From Magnetococcales bacterium (GTDB lineage: Bacteria; Pseudomonadota; Magnetococcia; Magnetococcales; JADGCH01): a DNA stretch of 64,000 nucleotides. The translations under genes and the position numbers were made by a program. The notes beneath the pieces are model-generated. The model had not been told where the DNA came from. It saw nothing but the letters and a program-made list of their open reading frames with translations, and did no database searches. Position 1 is the first letter of the stretch; each line of letters opens with the position of its first letter. Shown piece after piece: positions 39,943-49,496 of this stretch. The stretch covers positions 1-64,000 of the forward strand of contig JADGCH010000006.1 in assembly GCA_015229115.1 (NCBI GenBank), read 5' to 3'.

Positions 39943-40773
39943 ATGAACGATACTGATCCTTCACAGGATAGCCAGTTCAAACATATTCTCATGGCCACTG
40001 ACGGCTCGGAGTTTGGTTTGGGTGTTGAGCGGGTCTGCATGGAGATGGCGCTGCAACACCAATCTCATTTGTACGTATTACGCCTGTTACTCTCCGATGC
40101 CAGTCATGACATGCTGGCTACGGAAGAACAGGAAGCGACCCAGCATATCCAGAAGATAGCCAGTCAGTGTTCCGACAAGGGTATTTCGTGCACCATGCTG
40201 GTGCGTTCTGCCCAAGATCCAGCTCAGGGCATTCTGGCCACCGCCACCGAGATTGACGCCAACCTGATTGCTGTTGGTCGTCGTGGTAAACGGGGATTGG
40301 CACGTTTCATGGTCGGTGAGGCAACAACCAGGATCATTGAAAAGTCGTCCTGTTCCGTACTGGTTGTCCCCAGGCTGGTGACCATCTGGCATAGTGGCAC
40401 ACTGCTGGTGGTCGATCCAGACCAAGCTGACAACAACGTTGCTCAAGCTGCCTACGATATGGCCAGTCGGGCTAATCTGCCACTGACCATTCTGGTTGTC
40501 GACGACGACCACAAAGACGATGCCACCATCCGGGAAACCAACCAACTGGTCAACCGTCTGGTCGCCACCGCTAAAATTCAGGGTATCGCTGCAGAAGGAT
40601 TGATACAAACTGGCAAAATCGATGATGTCATTCTGGAGATAGCACGACAGAGGTCTGTCGACCTGATTGTCTGCGGACCGCGCGATCGATCCATGATCGA
40701 TAAATTATTTAACAATAATAATATTATCCATCTTGTTGGGCAGGTGCACTGTCCGGTCATCATTGTGAGGTAG
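39943..40773 (+). CDS. Tandem universal stress protein (UspA) domain protein
   Basis: HILMATDGSEFGLG...IAVGRRGKRGLARFMVGEATTRIIEKSSCSVLVV; second Usp-like half. Confidence 0.85.
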   Translation: MNDTDPSQDSQFKHILMATDGSEFGLGVERVCMEMALQHQSHLYVLRLLLSDASHDMLATEEQEATQHIQKIASQCSDKGISCTMLVRSAQDPAQGILATATEIDANLIAVGRRGKRGLARFMVGEATTRIIEKSSCSVLVVPRLVTIWHSGTLLVVDPDQADNNVAQAAYDMASRANLPLTILVVDDDHKDDATIRETNQLVNRLVATAKIQGIAAEGLIQTGKIDDVILEIARQRSVDLIVCGPRDRSMIDKLFNNNNIIHLVGQVHCPVIIVR

Positions 40774-43138
40774 CGAAACGCAGCCATTGGCCATCCGTGG
40801 TTAATTCGATGGTGCCACGCTGGTCGGTACGCCAGATGGCGGGGGCAACGGTGCGCCAGCGGGTCACGACGTCAGCCACCGGTAACCGGTAGCGGTTACC
40901 AGCACCGACGCTGAATAACACGTGGCGCGGCCGGGTGGCCTGGATAAAAGCCATTGAGCTGGAGGAACGGCTGCCATGATGGGGCGCTACCAGTACAGTT
41001 ACCGGCCGCAAGGCCTGTTGCTTCAGTAGCCACTGCTCACCACGAGACTCCAGATCACTGGGAAAAAGCAGTCGATGGTGCTTCAGGGTCACCTCAACGA
41101 CAAGCGCACTGTTATTATTGTTGTGCCGGCCTGTTATCGGTACAGGAGGTAGCAGGCGCAGGCTGACATCCCCCTCCTGTTCCTGGTGGGCTTCAGACCA
41201 GCGTTGCACGGTGACCTGTTGTTGCTCAGCACGACGTAGTAACCGATTGTAGCTATCGTTCTGCTGATCGGATTCATGTCCCACACCGGTCCAGATTCTG
41301 GCCACCGCAAAATTGCGCAGCAACCTCTCGGCGCCAGCCACATGATCCTGATCGGTATGGCTGATGATCAGTCGCTCCAGTCGGGTTACCCCATAATGCC
41401 ATAGGTAGGCCGAGATGACTTCGCCGATATCGAACCGGTCGGTATAACTACCTCCGGCATCGATCACGGACCATTGGCCAGCAGGGGTCCGGATGACAGC
41501 AGACTGGGCCTGACCAACATCCAGCAGGGCCACATGCAGTTGACCGTCAGTGGGTGCTGGATGAGGCCCGTAACAACCAATCAGCATCAAGGGCAATCCC
41601 AGCAGCCGGGTACGACCCATTCCAGCAGTCATCATGATCAGAATAGCTGTCATGATGAAAACCAACCCGGTCTGAGTTGGTCCTGGCCAACGAATCCAGG
41701 AACCTGGTAAGGTCGAGATCCAGATCGACCAGTGCCAAACCAGCTCCATCAGCTGACCTACCACATTGAACAACTGCCCAGCAGCAGCGTCAGAAAATGG
41801 CAACACCAGCAAGGCGGCCAACCCAGCTATCACCGTGACAGGACCGGCCAGCAGCATGGCGACCAGATTGGCCAACACACTCCAAGGCGCTAGAAAGTGA
41901 AAATGATGCAATACGATCGGCAAGGTGGCAAGCCAAACCAGTGTGGTCGTCACGACAGATCCCACCACCCAACGAACGATAAAGCCTTGCCGTAACCGAG
42001 CAAACCAGGAGCCGCTCCAGATCAATACCGCGGTAGCAACAAAAGAGAGTTGAAAGCCCGCCTCGAATAACTGCCATGGATACCACAGCAACAGAATCAC
42101 GACTGCAATCGCCAAGGCACGCCATGATTGTTGCGTCCGCCCACTGATCATGGCCAACAGCAGTAACACGGCCATGACCAGCGCCCGTTGGGTCGCGACG
42201 GACCAGCCAGCCAGGGTGGCGTAGATCCATAGAGGCATCAGTGCCAACGCCGCAGCAACCGGTTTAACATCCCAACGCCGCGATAACGACGGCAACAGCA
42301 CCACCAGCAGCAGACGAATCAGATAGAAAAATCCAGCCCCGGCCAAGGTCAACTGCATACCGGAAATGGCAATCAGATGAAACGTACCGGCAGCCTGGAA
42401 GTGGTCGCGCATCGACCCATCCATGCGCCCACGATAGCCAACCAATATAGCCTCGGTCAGGGCGATACGGGCTGGATAATCGCTGAGACTGCTGGCAATG
42501 GCTTGCGATACGATCACACGCCAACGGTTCCAGAAGGCCTGCTGCCATGGATCAGGAGACAAGGATGGCAAACGCTCCACCACGCTACGACCATAAGCTG
42601 TCGCGATAACGCCCTGCCGCCTTAAAAACAGGGCGTAATCAAAAGCACCCGGTACACGATAACCGACCGGTTCTTTCAGCCGTGCCTGAAGACGGACACG
42701 ATCCCCTGGCAATGCTGCTGTTGTCTGCTGATACAGGGTTAGCAACACCTGATCATCAGCTGCTGGTGCCCACTCCTGACCGACGATGGAGCAGCGCTCA
42801 AGCCACAACCGCACCGAATCGGTGCGCTGCTCCCGATCGACGATGGTTCCCTCCAACCACTGGTCACCGGTGACTACAACCGGCAGGCGCTGCACGGCCA
42901 AGCTATGATCATGGTAGAGCGCACTGCCTGACCCTGCTATCACACCGGACAGTACCATCAACCACAGACGACAACGAAGATCAAGCCATGGTCGATGACG
43001 ACAGCTGTGTTGCAGATAGTGGCCATAAACCAACACCAGCGTGGCCAGACACAGGACCAGTATCGCAACGGATAGCTGCGTCCTGGCATACTGCACCGCC
43101 ACAAGACCTGCGATGATGGCGGTAACCAGCACAGGCAT
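40760..43138 (-). CDS. comEC: ComEC/Rec2 DNA uptake channel
   Basis: DUF4131-like N-terminus, competence TM domain (FHLIAISGMQLTLAG), metallo-beta-lactamase-like domain (LDVGQAQSAVIRTP...SHTDQDHVAGAERLL...VAPHHGSRSSSS). Confidence 0.93.
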   Translation of the reverse strand: MPVLVTAIIAGLVAVQYARTQLSVAILVLCLATLVLVYGHYLQHSCRHRPWLDLRCRLWLMVLSGVIAGSGSALYHDHSLAVQRLPVVVTGDQWLEGTIVDREQRTDSVRLWLERCSIVGQEWAPAADDQVLLTLYQQTTAALPGDRVRLQARLKEPVGYRVPGAFDYALFLRRQGVIATAYGRSVVERLPSLSPDPWQQAFWNRWRVIVSQAIASSLSDYPARIALTEAILVGYRGRMDGSMRDHFQAAGTFHLIAISGMQLTLAGAGFFYLIRLLLVVLLPSLSRRWDVKPVAAALALMPLWIYATLAGWSVATQRALVMAVLLLLAMISGRTQQSWRALAIAVVILLLWYPWQLFEAGFQLSFVATAVLIWSGSWFARLRQGFIVRWVVGSVVTTTLVWLATLPIVLHHFHFLAPWSVLANLVAMLLAGPVTVIAGLAALLVLPFSDAAAGQLFNVVGQLMELVWHWSIWISTLPGSWIRWPGPTQTGLVFIMTAILIMMTAGMGRTRLLGLPLMLIGCYGPHPAPTDGQLHVALLDVGQAQSAVIRTPAGQWSVIDAGGSYTDRFDIGEVISAYLWHYGVTRLERLIISHTDQDHVAGAERLLRNFAVARIWTGVGHESDQQNDSYNRLLRRAEQQQVTVQRWSEAHQEQEGDVSLRLLPPVPITGRHNNNNSALVVEVTLKHHRLLFPSDLESRGEQWLLKQQALRPVTVLVAPHHGSRSSSSMAFIQATRPRHVLFSVGAGNRYRLPVADVVTRWRTVAPAIWRTDQRGTIELTTDGQWLRFATSQ

Positions 43139-43150
43139 AGTATTGGACTA

Positions 43151-44866
43151 CTAAAACAGCTCGATATCCTCTCCCTCTTCGGCATCGGGCTGCTGCTCCC
43201 CTCCAAGCGTAGCCTGATGAAGACGACGTTCGCTCTCCATGGTATACATCTGGGCCAGATCATCAAACTCTGCTGCCAGTTCGTAGGGATTACCGGTCAT
43301 ATACTCGCCCAGGTTTTTGCCGACATTCTGGATGATCTCATCCAGCGCCACGATGGTAGCCGCGATGGTTTCACGAATACGGTCGTGGAAAACAAGGTCG
43401 GAACTCAGCAGACGCACCTGCGCCACGGTAAACTGGGTGTCAGCCAGCACATCGTTAAAGAGGCGCAAATGATCGTTGTTAACCATATCCATCTGTCTGG
43501 TTGACAGAGGCAGCCGACGCAGCATGCCATTGGTCCGCATCATTCTTGGCGTGGTGGAATCAGCATAGGTCATGCTGATGCTGTGTAACTGGTCAATGGC
43601 CTGCTGAATCTCACCCTGCTCCTGCCGACTTTCACAGTGAATACGGGCTGCCAAGGTATCGATCATCGAATCAAGCGTTGCCAGCCGGTGATTACCATCG
43701 GTCTTGAGGGTACGGGCCAGCTTGGTCAACCGTTCTGCTGTCATGGCCAGCATATCAAGGGCACGCCGCGTCTGGAACAGTCCATGCTCCGCCAGCGACA
43801 AAGCCTGGATAACCTGACTGGAGAGCGTATCGGAGAACAGCCCTACCTGCAGCATGGCCTGCAACTGCCAAGCGGTATCCTCCAGTTGCTGATGAAATGA
43901 ACGACAGGCACCACGGGCATCCGCGACCAGTTCCCTTTGCTGACTGCTGAGGTCAATGATGGTATCGAGATAGCCTTGAATCGTGGTGATCGCTCCTGTC
44001 AGATCCTGACTGGTTTGCGTGAGCTGATCGACAACGATACGCAGCACTAACACACTCCAACGACGATTTTCCTGTATTTTTTTGCTGTTGGACAGCCGGT
44101 CACAGGCCTGGGAAATGGCACTGATGGAATGCTGGATGCGTTGAGCCGTGATGTCGTCGTACTGCATGGCCTGAATCATGGCAAACAGGATTTGTGCAAC
44201 CTGATCGGCATGTTCGACAATTTTCTGGCAAGTGGTATCAATGCTGGTGACAGAAGAAGATAGAGACTGAATGGTGGCCTGATTGCCGTCGTGAAACGTA
44301 TCCAGTCGTTGCTGTGACAGGGCCAGATCAGCACGGATAGTACGTGCTAAACCACCGACAGCCTCCTCAGCCGACTGACAGGTTGTTGTGGTCTCGTGAA
44401 TCAGTGGTCGCACCTGCTGCATCAGATTATCGAGCATGGCACAGAGGGTTTGCCTTTCCAACCGCTCACTACCGACCGATCGCAACTGGTCAACGGAGGC
44501 CGGTAAAGTGGCCTCCTGTTCCAGTGACAGGCTCCATTGTATCACTTGTTCAAGTCGTTTGATCCAGTCACCTTTCTGACCGATCAGCGATCCAATATCA
44601 TTGAGAGTTGCTCCCATCTCATGGCATACTGTGTGCAGGTCCTGGTTGAGTGCCAAAACACCCAGTCCGTCTGCTGTGCCAATGCGTTCGCGTATGGTGG
44701 CGGCTCGGCTGGAATTGGTAGCGAAACTCTCTGAAATGTGATTCATCTGGTCACCAATATGGAAGAATCCTTCGCGACTCCAGACCGGTACCTGTTCCAG
44801 ATTTTGCATCAGTTGAGTCAGTCGTACTGTTTCCTGCACCAGAGAAACCGTATTTTTTTCACCCAT
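43151..44866 (-). CDS. Large coiled-coil chemotaxis-like protein with CheZ-like DITAQ motif and acidic EDIELF C-terminus
   Basis: No obvious TM helix; long helical regions; AMQYDDITAQRIQHSISAI; start MGEKNT at 44866 behind AGGAG (track start 44923 is upstream). Confidence 0.55.
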   Translation of the reverse strand: MGEKNTVSLVQETVRLTQLMQNLEQVPVWSREGFFHIGDQMNHISESFATNSSRAATIRERIGTADGLGVLALNQDLHTVCHEMGATLNDIGSLIGQKGDWIKRLEQVIQWSLSLEQEATLPASVDQLRSVGSERLERQTLCAMLDNLMQQVRPLIHETTTTCQSAEEAVGGLARTIRADLALSQQRLDTFHDGNQATIQSLSSSVTSIDTTCQKIVEHADQVAQILFAMIQAMQYDDITAQRIQHSISAISQACDRLSNSKKIQENRRWSVLVLRIVVDQLTQTSQDLTGAITTIQGYLDTIIDLSSQQRELVADARGACRSFHQQLEDTAWQLQAMLQVGLFSDTLSSQVIQALSLAEHGLFQTRRALDMLAMTAERLTKLARTLKTDGNHRLATLDSMIDTLAARIHCESRQEQGEIQQAIDQLHSISMTYADSTTPRMMRTNGMLRRLPLSTRQMDMVNNDHLRLFNDVLADTQFTVAQVRLLSSDLVFHDRIRETIAATIVALDEIIQNVGKNLGEYMTGNPYELAAEFDDLAQMYTMESERRLHQATLGGEQQPDAEEGEDIELF

Positions 44867-44970
44867 CGTAGCACTCCTGATCCACTTGAATTGAAATTGT
44901 ATTAAAACATAAAAATCACCCATGACAGTCTAACCGATAATGGACACGAAATAAACCTGAAGAGAGGCCT

Positions 44971-45216
44971 ATGGCAGAATTTGCTGGTATTGATGGGGAC
45001 ATGCTGCGCACCTTCATCGCAAGAATTGAACGTCTTGAGGAAGAAAAGGGAGTGATTGCCAGTGATGTACGCTTGGTCTATGCCGAGGCTAAAGCAAGTG
45101 GCTTCGACCCTAAAATCATGAGGCAGATTATCCGCTTGCGACGTATGGAAACAGAGGAACAGCAACAGTGGGAGACGATGATTGATCTTTATAAACAGGC
45201 TCTTGGTATGGTCTGA
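44971..45216 (+). CDS. DUF2312 / GapR-like DNA-binding protein
   Basis: [48 protein letters not shown]. Confidence 0.9.
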   Translation: MAEFAGIDGDMLRTFIARIERLEEEKGVIASDVRLVYAEAKASGFDPKIMRQIIRLRRMETEEQQQWETMIDLYKQALGMV

Positions 45217-45219
45217 GAC

Positions 45220-47457
45220 GTGACCCATCACCGTTTTCTGGTAACAGCCCCACGCGGCATAACGGCCATCCTGTACGATGAACTGCGGGAGTTGGGGGTT
45301 ACCCAGCCGCACCGCAATCGTGAACAGATCTGGTTTGATGGAAGCATCGCCCTGGGATACCGCGTTTGTCTCTGGTCACGTCTGGCCAGCCGTGTCATTC
45401 TGTTTCTGCGCCAGATTGATGGTATCAGTCTCGATTCACTGCGTGACGGGATCAAGTCCGTGCCGTGGCAGGATCACCTGCACCCGGATGGCCGTTTGCG
45501 CGTTGATTTCGTCGGTACCAACGACCAGATCCGTCATACCCTGTTCGGTGCCCAAATGGTCAAGGATGCCCTCGTCGACAGTTATCGTGATCGGGGAGTG
45601 TCCCGTCCTACCATCGATCTTGATCAGCCGGATCATCGCATTCACGTCCGTATCGATGGTCATCGGGCCACTATTGGTCTTGATTTATCGGCAGGTGGTT
45701 TACATCGCCGCGGTTACCGCCTGGAAAGCGGTGCGGCGCCGTTGCGCGAAAACCTGGCCGCTGCGCTGCTGCGTCTGGCCGGATGGCGATTTCAACCCTC
45801 ATCGGCAGAGCCCCTGCTTGATCCATTGTGCGGTTCCGGTACGTTCCTCATTGAAGCTGGCATGATGGCAGCCGACATAGCCCCTGGCCTGAACAGACAG
45901 GGTCAGTCCTTGTCGCACTGGCTAGATTTGCCTGACGCTCTAAGACGCCAAATGCGCGAAGAAATGGTGGAAAGAGCACAGAACGGCCTACACCAACTCG
46001 ATCGAATGCAATTGCCCCTCATAGGTTTTGAACTGGATGAGCTCACCGTAGCCAAGGCTCAAGCCAATCTGGCACGTGCCGGTCTCACTGGTCAGGTCCA
46101 CATTGAACAAAATTCGCTGCAGCAGTTGCTAGCCACCATACCGCCCCAACAACTGGCCGGAGTGACCCATGGGCTGCTATTGACCAACCCGCCCTATGGT
46201 CATCGCACCGGTAGCATCGATCGGGTTCACATCATTCAGGCACAACTTCATGAACTGTTATCCAACAGCTCCCTGTTTCGACAGTGGCGTGGAGCCGTGA
46301 TCAATTGTGCCATGGACGATAGCCCAACACCTTTTCAGACTGGTACAGGCTGGCAGGCAGAACCATCGACGCTCCATAATGGTCCACTGGCCTGCCAACT
46401 GTGGTTATGGCAACCGCGGCAGCAGCACCAACCGGTACCAGCCACTCAAAGCTCGTTATCTCAACCAGGCTCGTTATATCAACCCGCTGTGGTGCCAGTC
46501 TCTCCTCCACCAGCTGTCGACTTGGCCAATCGGCTGCGTAATAACCAGAAACGTCTGAAAAACTGGCTACGGCGCGAGGCCATCCAATGCTACCGTCTTT
46601 ACGATGCTGATTTGCCAGAATATGCTGTGGCCGTCGATATCTACGGCGATCGTGTCCATATCCAGGAATATCAGGCACCTGCCACCATTGAACCCGCTAA
46701 GGCAGCTGAGAGACTGCAACAGGTCCTGGTGACTGTATCCCAAGTTCTGGAGGTCTCGCCATCACACATTCACCTGAAGCAACGTGCACCACAAAAAGGT
46801 GCCAACCAGTATGGCAAGATGGCCGATACTGGTCAGTTGGTAGCTGTAGCAGAGGATGGATTACAGTTCCTGGTCAATCTGTCCGACTATCTTGATAGTG
46901 GTCTGTTTCTCGATCATCGGCGCACACGGGCCATGATCCGTTCCATGGCGGCCGGACGTTCCTTTCTCAACCTGTTTGGCTACACCGGCAGTGCCACGGT
47001 TTATGCGGCAGCCGGTGGTGCCCGAAGCACCACGACCGTTGATCTTTCCCGTACCTATCTTGACTGGGCGCGCCGCAATATGGCCCTGAACGGCTTTCAG
47101 CAACCGCACCATGAACTGATTCAGGCCGATTGCCTGTTATGGATCGCTGCATCAGAAGCCAGCTATGATCTCATCTTCCTTGATCCGCCCACCTTCTCCA
47201 ATTCGAAGAGAATGCGATCACATCTTGATTTACAACGTGATCATGTTGCATTATTGATGCAGACAATGGGGCTATTGAATCCTGATGGAATTCTGTTATT
47301 CTCTAGCAACTATGCACGATTTCGACTGGACCGTGACGCATTGCCGGATGGCTGGCGCTATCAGGATTTATCCCGTGCGACACGATCGCCCGACTTTGAC
47401 CGGAAGACACGCTATCATCATTGCTGGCGTATCGAACGTATGGCTCACAAGGCTTGA
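45220..47457 (+). CDS. rlmL: Bifunctional 23S rRNA methyltransferase RlmKL
   Basis: THUMP plus RlmL domain (LDPLCGSGTFLIEAGMMAADIAPG, LTNPPYG) plus RlmK domain (FLNLFGYTGSATVYAAAGGA). Confidence 0.93.
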   Translation: MTHHRFLVTAPRGITAILYDELRELGVTQPHRNREQIWFDGSIALGYRVCLWSRLASRVILFLRQIDGISLDSLRDGIKSVPWQDHLHPDGRLRVDFVGTNDQIRHTLFGAQMVKDALVDSYRDRGVSRPTIDLDQPDHRIHVRIDGHRATIGLDLSAGGLHRRGYRLESGAAPLRENLAAALLRLAGWRFQPSSAEPLLDPLCGSGTFLIEAGMMAADIAPGLNRQGQSLSHWLDLPDALRRQMREEMVERAQNGLHQLDRMQLPLIGFELDELTVAKAQANLARAGLTGQVHIEQNSLQQLLATIPPQQLAGVTHGLLLTNPPYGHRTGSIDRVHIIQAQLHELLSNSSLFRQWRGAVINCAMDDSPTPFQTGTGWQAEPSTLHNGPLACQLWLWQPRQQHQPVPATQSSLSQPGSLYQPAVVPVSPPPAVDLANRLRNNQKRLKNWLRREAIQCYRLYDADLPEYAVAVDIYGDRVHIQEYQAPATIEPAKAAERLQQVLVTVSQVLEVSPSHIHLKQRAPQKGANQYGKMADTGQLVAVAEDGLQFLVNLSDYLDSGLFLDHRRTRAMIRSMAAGRSFLNLFGYTGSATVYAAAGGARSTTTVDLSRTYLDWARRNMALNGFQQPHHELIQADCLLWIAASEASYDLIFLDPPTFSNSKRMRSHLDLQRDHVALLMQTMGLLNPDGILLFSSNYARFRLDRDALPDGWRYQDLSRATRSPDFDRKTRYHHCWRIERMAHKA

Positions 47458-47492
47458 TTGACGCAAATGACTGACACAGGGAGTATGCCATA

Positions 47493-48428
47493 ATGGCCGA
47501 TAAAAAATTTCGTTTAGTGACAAGAAGTGACTTTGACGGCTTGGTCTGCGCCGTCCTGTTGAAAGAATTAAACATGATTGATGAAATCAAGTTTGTTCAT
47601 CCCAAGGACATGCAGGATGGCCGCATTGAGATCACGGGCAATGATATTACCACCAACCTGCCCTATGTCGATGGCGTGCATCTGGCCTTTGATCATCATG
47701 CCAGTGAAGCCATTCGACGCGGTGATAACGCACCCAAAAATCATGTCATCGACCCACAAGCACCTTCAGCAGCCCGGGTGGTCTACGATTACTTCGGTGG
47801 GGACAAGGCTTTTCAGCGCATCTCGCAGGACATGATGCGCGCTGTCGACAAAGGCGACGCAGCACAGTTCAACCGTGAGGAAATTCTTCACCCAACCGGA
47901 TGGGACCTGATGAATTTCATCATGGATGCCCGTACCGGCCTTGGGCGTTTTCGTAATTTCCGCATCTCCAATTACCAGCTCATGATGGAACTGATCGACT
48001 ACTGCCGCGAACATGACATCAACGAGATCATGCAGCTGCCAGATATCCAGGAACGGGCGCAGCTTTATGCCGATCATGAGAAGGATTTTATCGCCCAGAT
48101 TCAACGCTGCAGCACGGTCCACGGCAATCTGGTGGTACTGGACCTGCGCCATGAAGAGACCATCTATGCTGGCAATCGATTCATGATCTATGCGCTCTAT
48201 CCAGACATCAATATTTCGATTCACGTGTTATGGGGCGTCAAGCAGCAAAATACCGTTTTTGCCATCGGCAAATCGATCCTCAACCGCACCTCCAATACCC
48301 ATGTTGGGGAACTGGCGCTGCACTACAACGGCGGAGGACACCGCAATGCTGGTACCTGCCAGGTTGAGAATGACCAAGCCGAGCAGGTGTTGCAGGAGTT
48401 GATTCAGCGTATTAATGCTGATGGTTAA
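47493..48428 (+). CDS. DHH-family phosphoesterase (exopolyphosphatase-like)
   Basis: VTRSDFDGLVCAVLLKE, AFDHHASE, YNGGGHRNAGTC (DHHA1). Confidence 0.87.
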   Translation: MADKKFRLVTRSDFDGLVCAVLLKELNMIDEIKFVHPKDMQDGRIEITGNDITTNLPYVDGVHLAFDHHASEAIRRGDNAPKNHVIDPQAPSAARVVYDYFGGDKAFQRISQDMMRAVDKGDAAQFNREEILHPTGWDLMNFIMDARTGLGRFRNFRISNYQLMMELIDYCREHDINEIMQLPDIQERAQLYADHEKDFIAQIQRCSTVHGNLVVLDLRHEETIYAGNRFMIYALYPDINISIHVLWGVKQQNTVFAIGKSILNRTSNTHVGELALHYNGGGHRNAGTCQVENDQAEQVLQELIQRINADG

Positions 48429-49057
48429 CGCGGCAGCTGACTGGCAGCAGAACCGTTGAAATCGCGCCGTCCTGCCAAGGCCTGATAAAGGGTGGATTCA
48501 TCCAGATATTCCAGCTCACCCCCCATAGGCAGTCCGTAAGCCAAGCGGGTGATACGATCGACCAGAGGGGTGGCCAGGGCGGCGAGATACTGCCCTGTCA
48601 CCTCCCCTTCCACTGTGGGATTGGTGGCAATAATCAATTCCTGAATGGTGCCGCTGCGCAAACGGGATTCCAGCGCAGCGATGTGCAGGTCGCTGGGTCC
48701 GATGCCATCGATGGGGCTCAAACGCCCCCCCAAAACGTGATAGACTCCGGTAAAGAGACCAGCCCGTTCGATGGCCAATAAATCGGATGGTTCTTCCAAC
48801 ACACACAGCAGCTGGTGATTACGCTTAGCACTGGAACAGACCCAGCACAGCTCGTCCTCGGCCAAGTTGAAACAGCGGCGACACGAGCGTACCCGGTCAC
48901 GCAGCTGTTCCAGTGCAACCGTAAGATTGCTGATTTCACCTGCTCCTTTTTTAAGAAGGAACTGCACCATGCGCTGCGCGCTCTTACGTCCGATCCCTGG
49001 GAAACGTGACAAGGACGCGATAACCCGCTCGACCGATGGCAATCCTGTAGTGGTCAT
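48425..49057 (-). CDS. recR: Recombination protein RecR
   Basis: LSRFPGIGRKSAQRM; C4 zinc motif (CRRC...CWVC); Toprim. Confidence 0.95.
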   Translation of the reverse strand: MTTTGLPSVERVIASLSRFPGIGRKSAQRMVQFLLKKGAGEISNLTVALEQLRDRVRSCRRCFNLAEDELCWVCSSAKRNHQLLCVLEEPSDLLAIERAGLFTGVYHVLGGRLSPIDGIGPSDLHIAALESRLRSGTIQELIIATNPTVEGEVTGQYLAALATPLVDRITRLAYGLPMGGELEYLDESTLYQALAGRRDFNGSAASQLPR

Positions 49058-49068
49058 CCTGTAGCAGT

Positions 49069-49422
49069 TCAGAAAGGTAAATTCAATCCGGGAATATTCA
49101 GACCACCTGTCAAAGAGGACATACGCTGCTGCGTCATATCACGCACCTTCTTGTTGGCATCGTTACAAGCAGCCGCCACCAGATCCTCAAGCAGTTCAAT
49201 GTCGGACGCATTGACCACGCTGGCCTCAATGGTGACCTTTTGCACCTCGTGATTGCCGCTCATAACCACGGTCACCATGCCTCCGCCCGACTGTCCGGTG
49301 ACCTGGGTAATGGCCACCTCTTCCTGCATCTTGGCCATTTGAGCCTGCATCTGTTGAACCTGCTTGAGCATATTGCCCATGCCGCCCGCATTGCTACCAG
49401 CATTACCGCCAAAACCTTTCAT
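49069..49422 (-). CDS. YbaB/EbfC nucleoid-associated protein
   Basis: GGMGNMLKQVQQMQAQMAKMQEEVA; directly upstream of recR. Confidence 0.93.
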   Translation of the reverse strand: MKGFGGNAGSNAGGMGNMLKQVQQMQAQMAKMQEEVAITQVTGQSGGGMVTVVMSGNHEVQKVTIEASVVNASDIELLEDLVAAACNDANKKVRDMTQQRMSSLTGGLNIPGLNLPF

Positions 49423-49496
49423 GACACAACAATCCTCCTGTTTCAGTAACCATCCGGGGAGCGTATTCTGCCCTACCCTACCCCATAATGCAAGCC

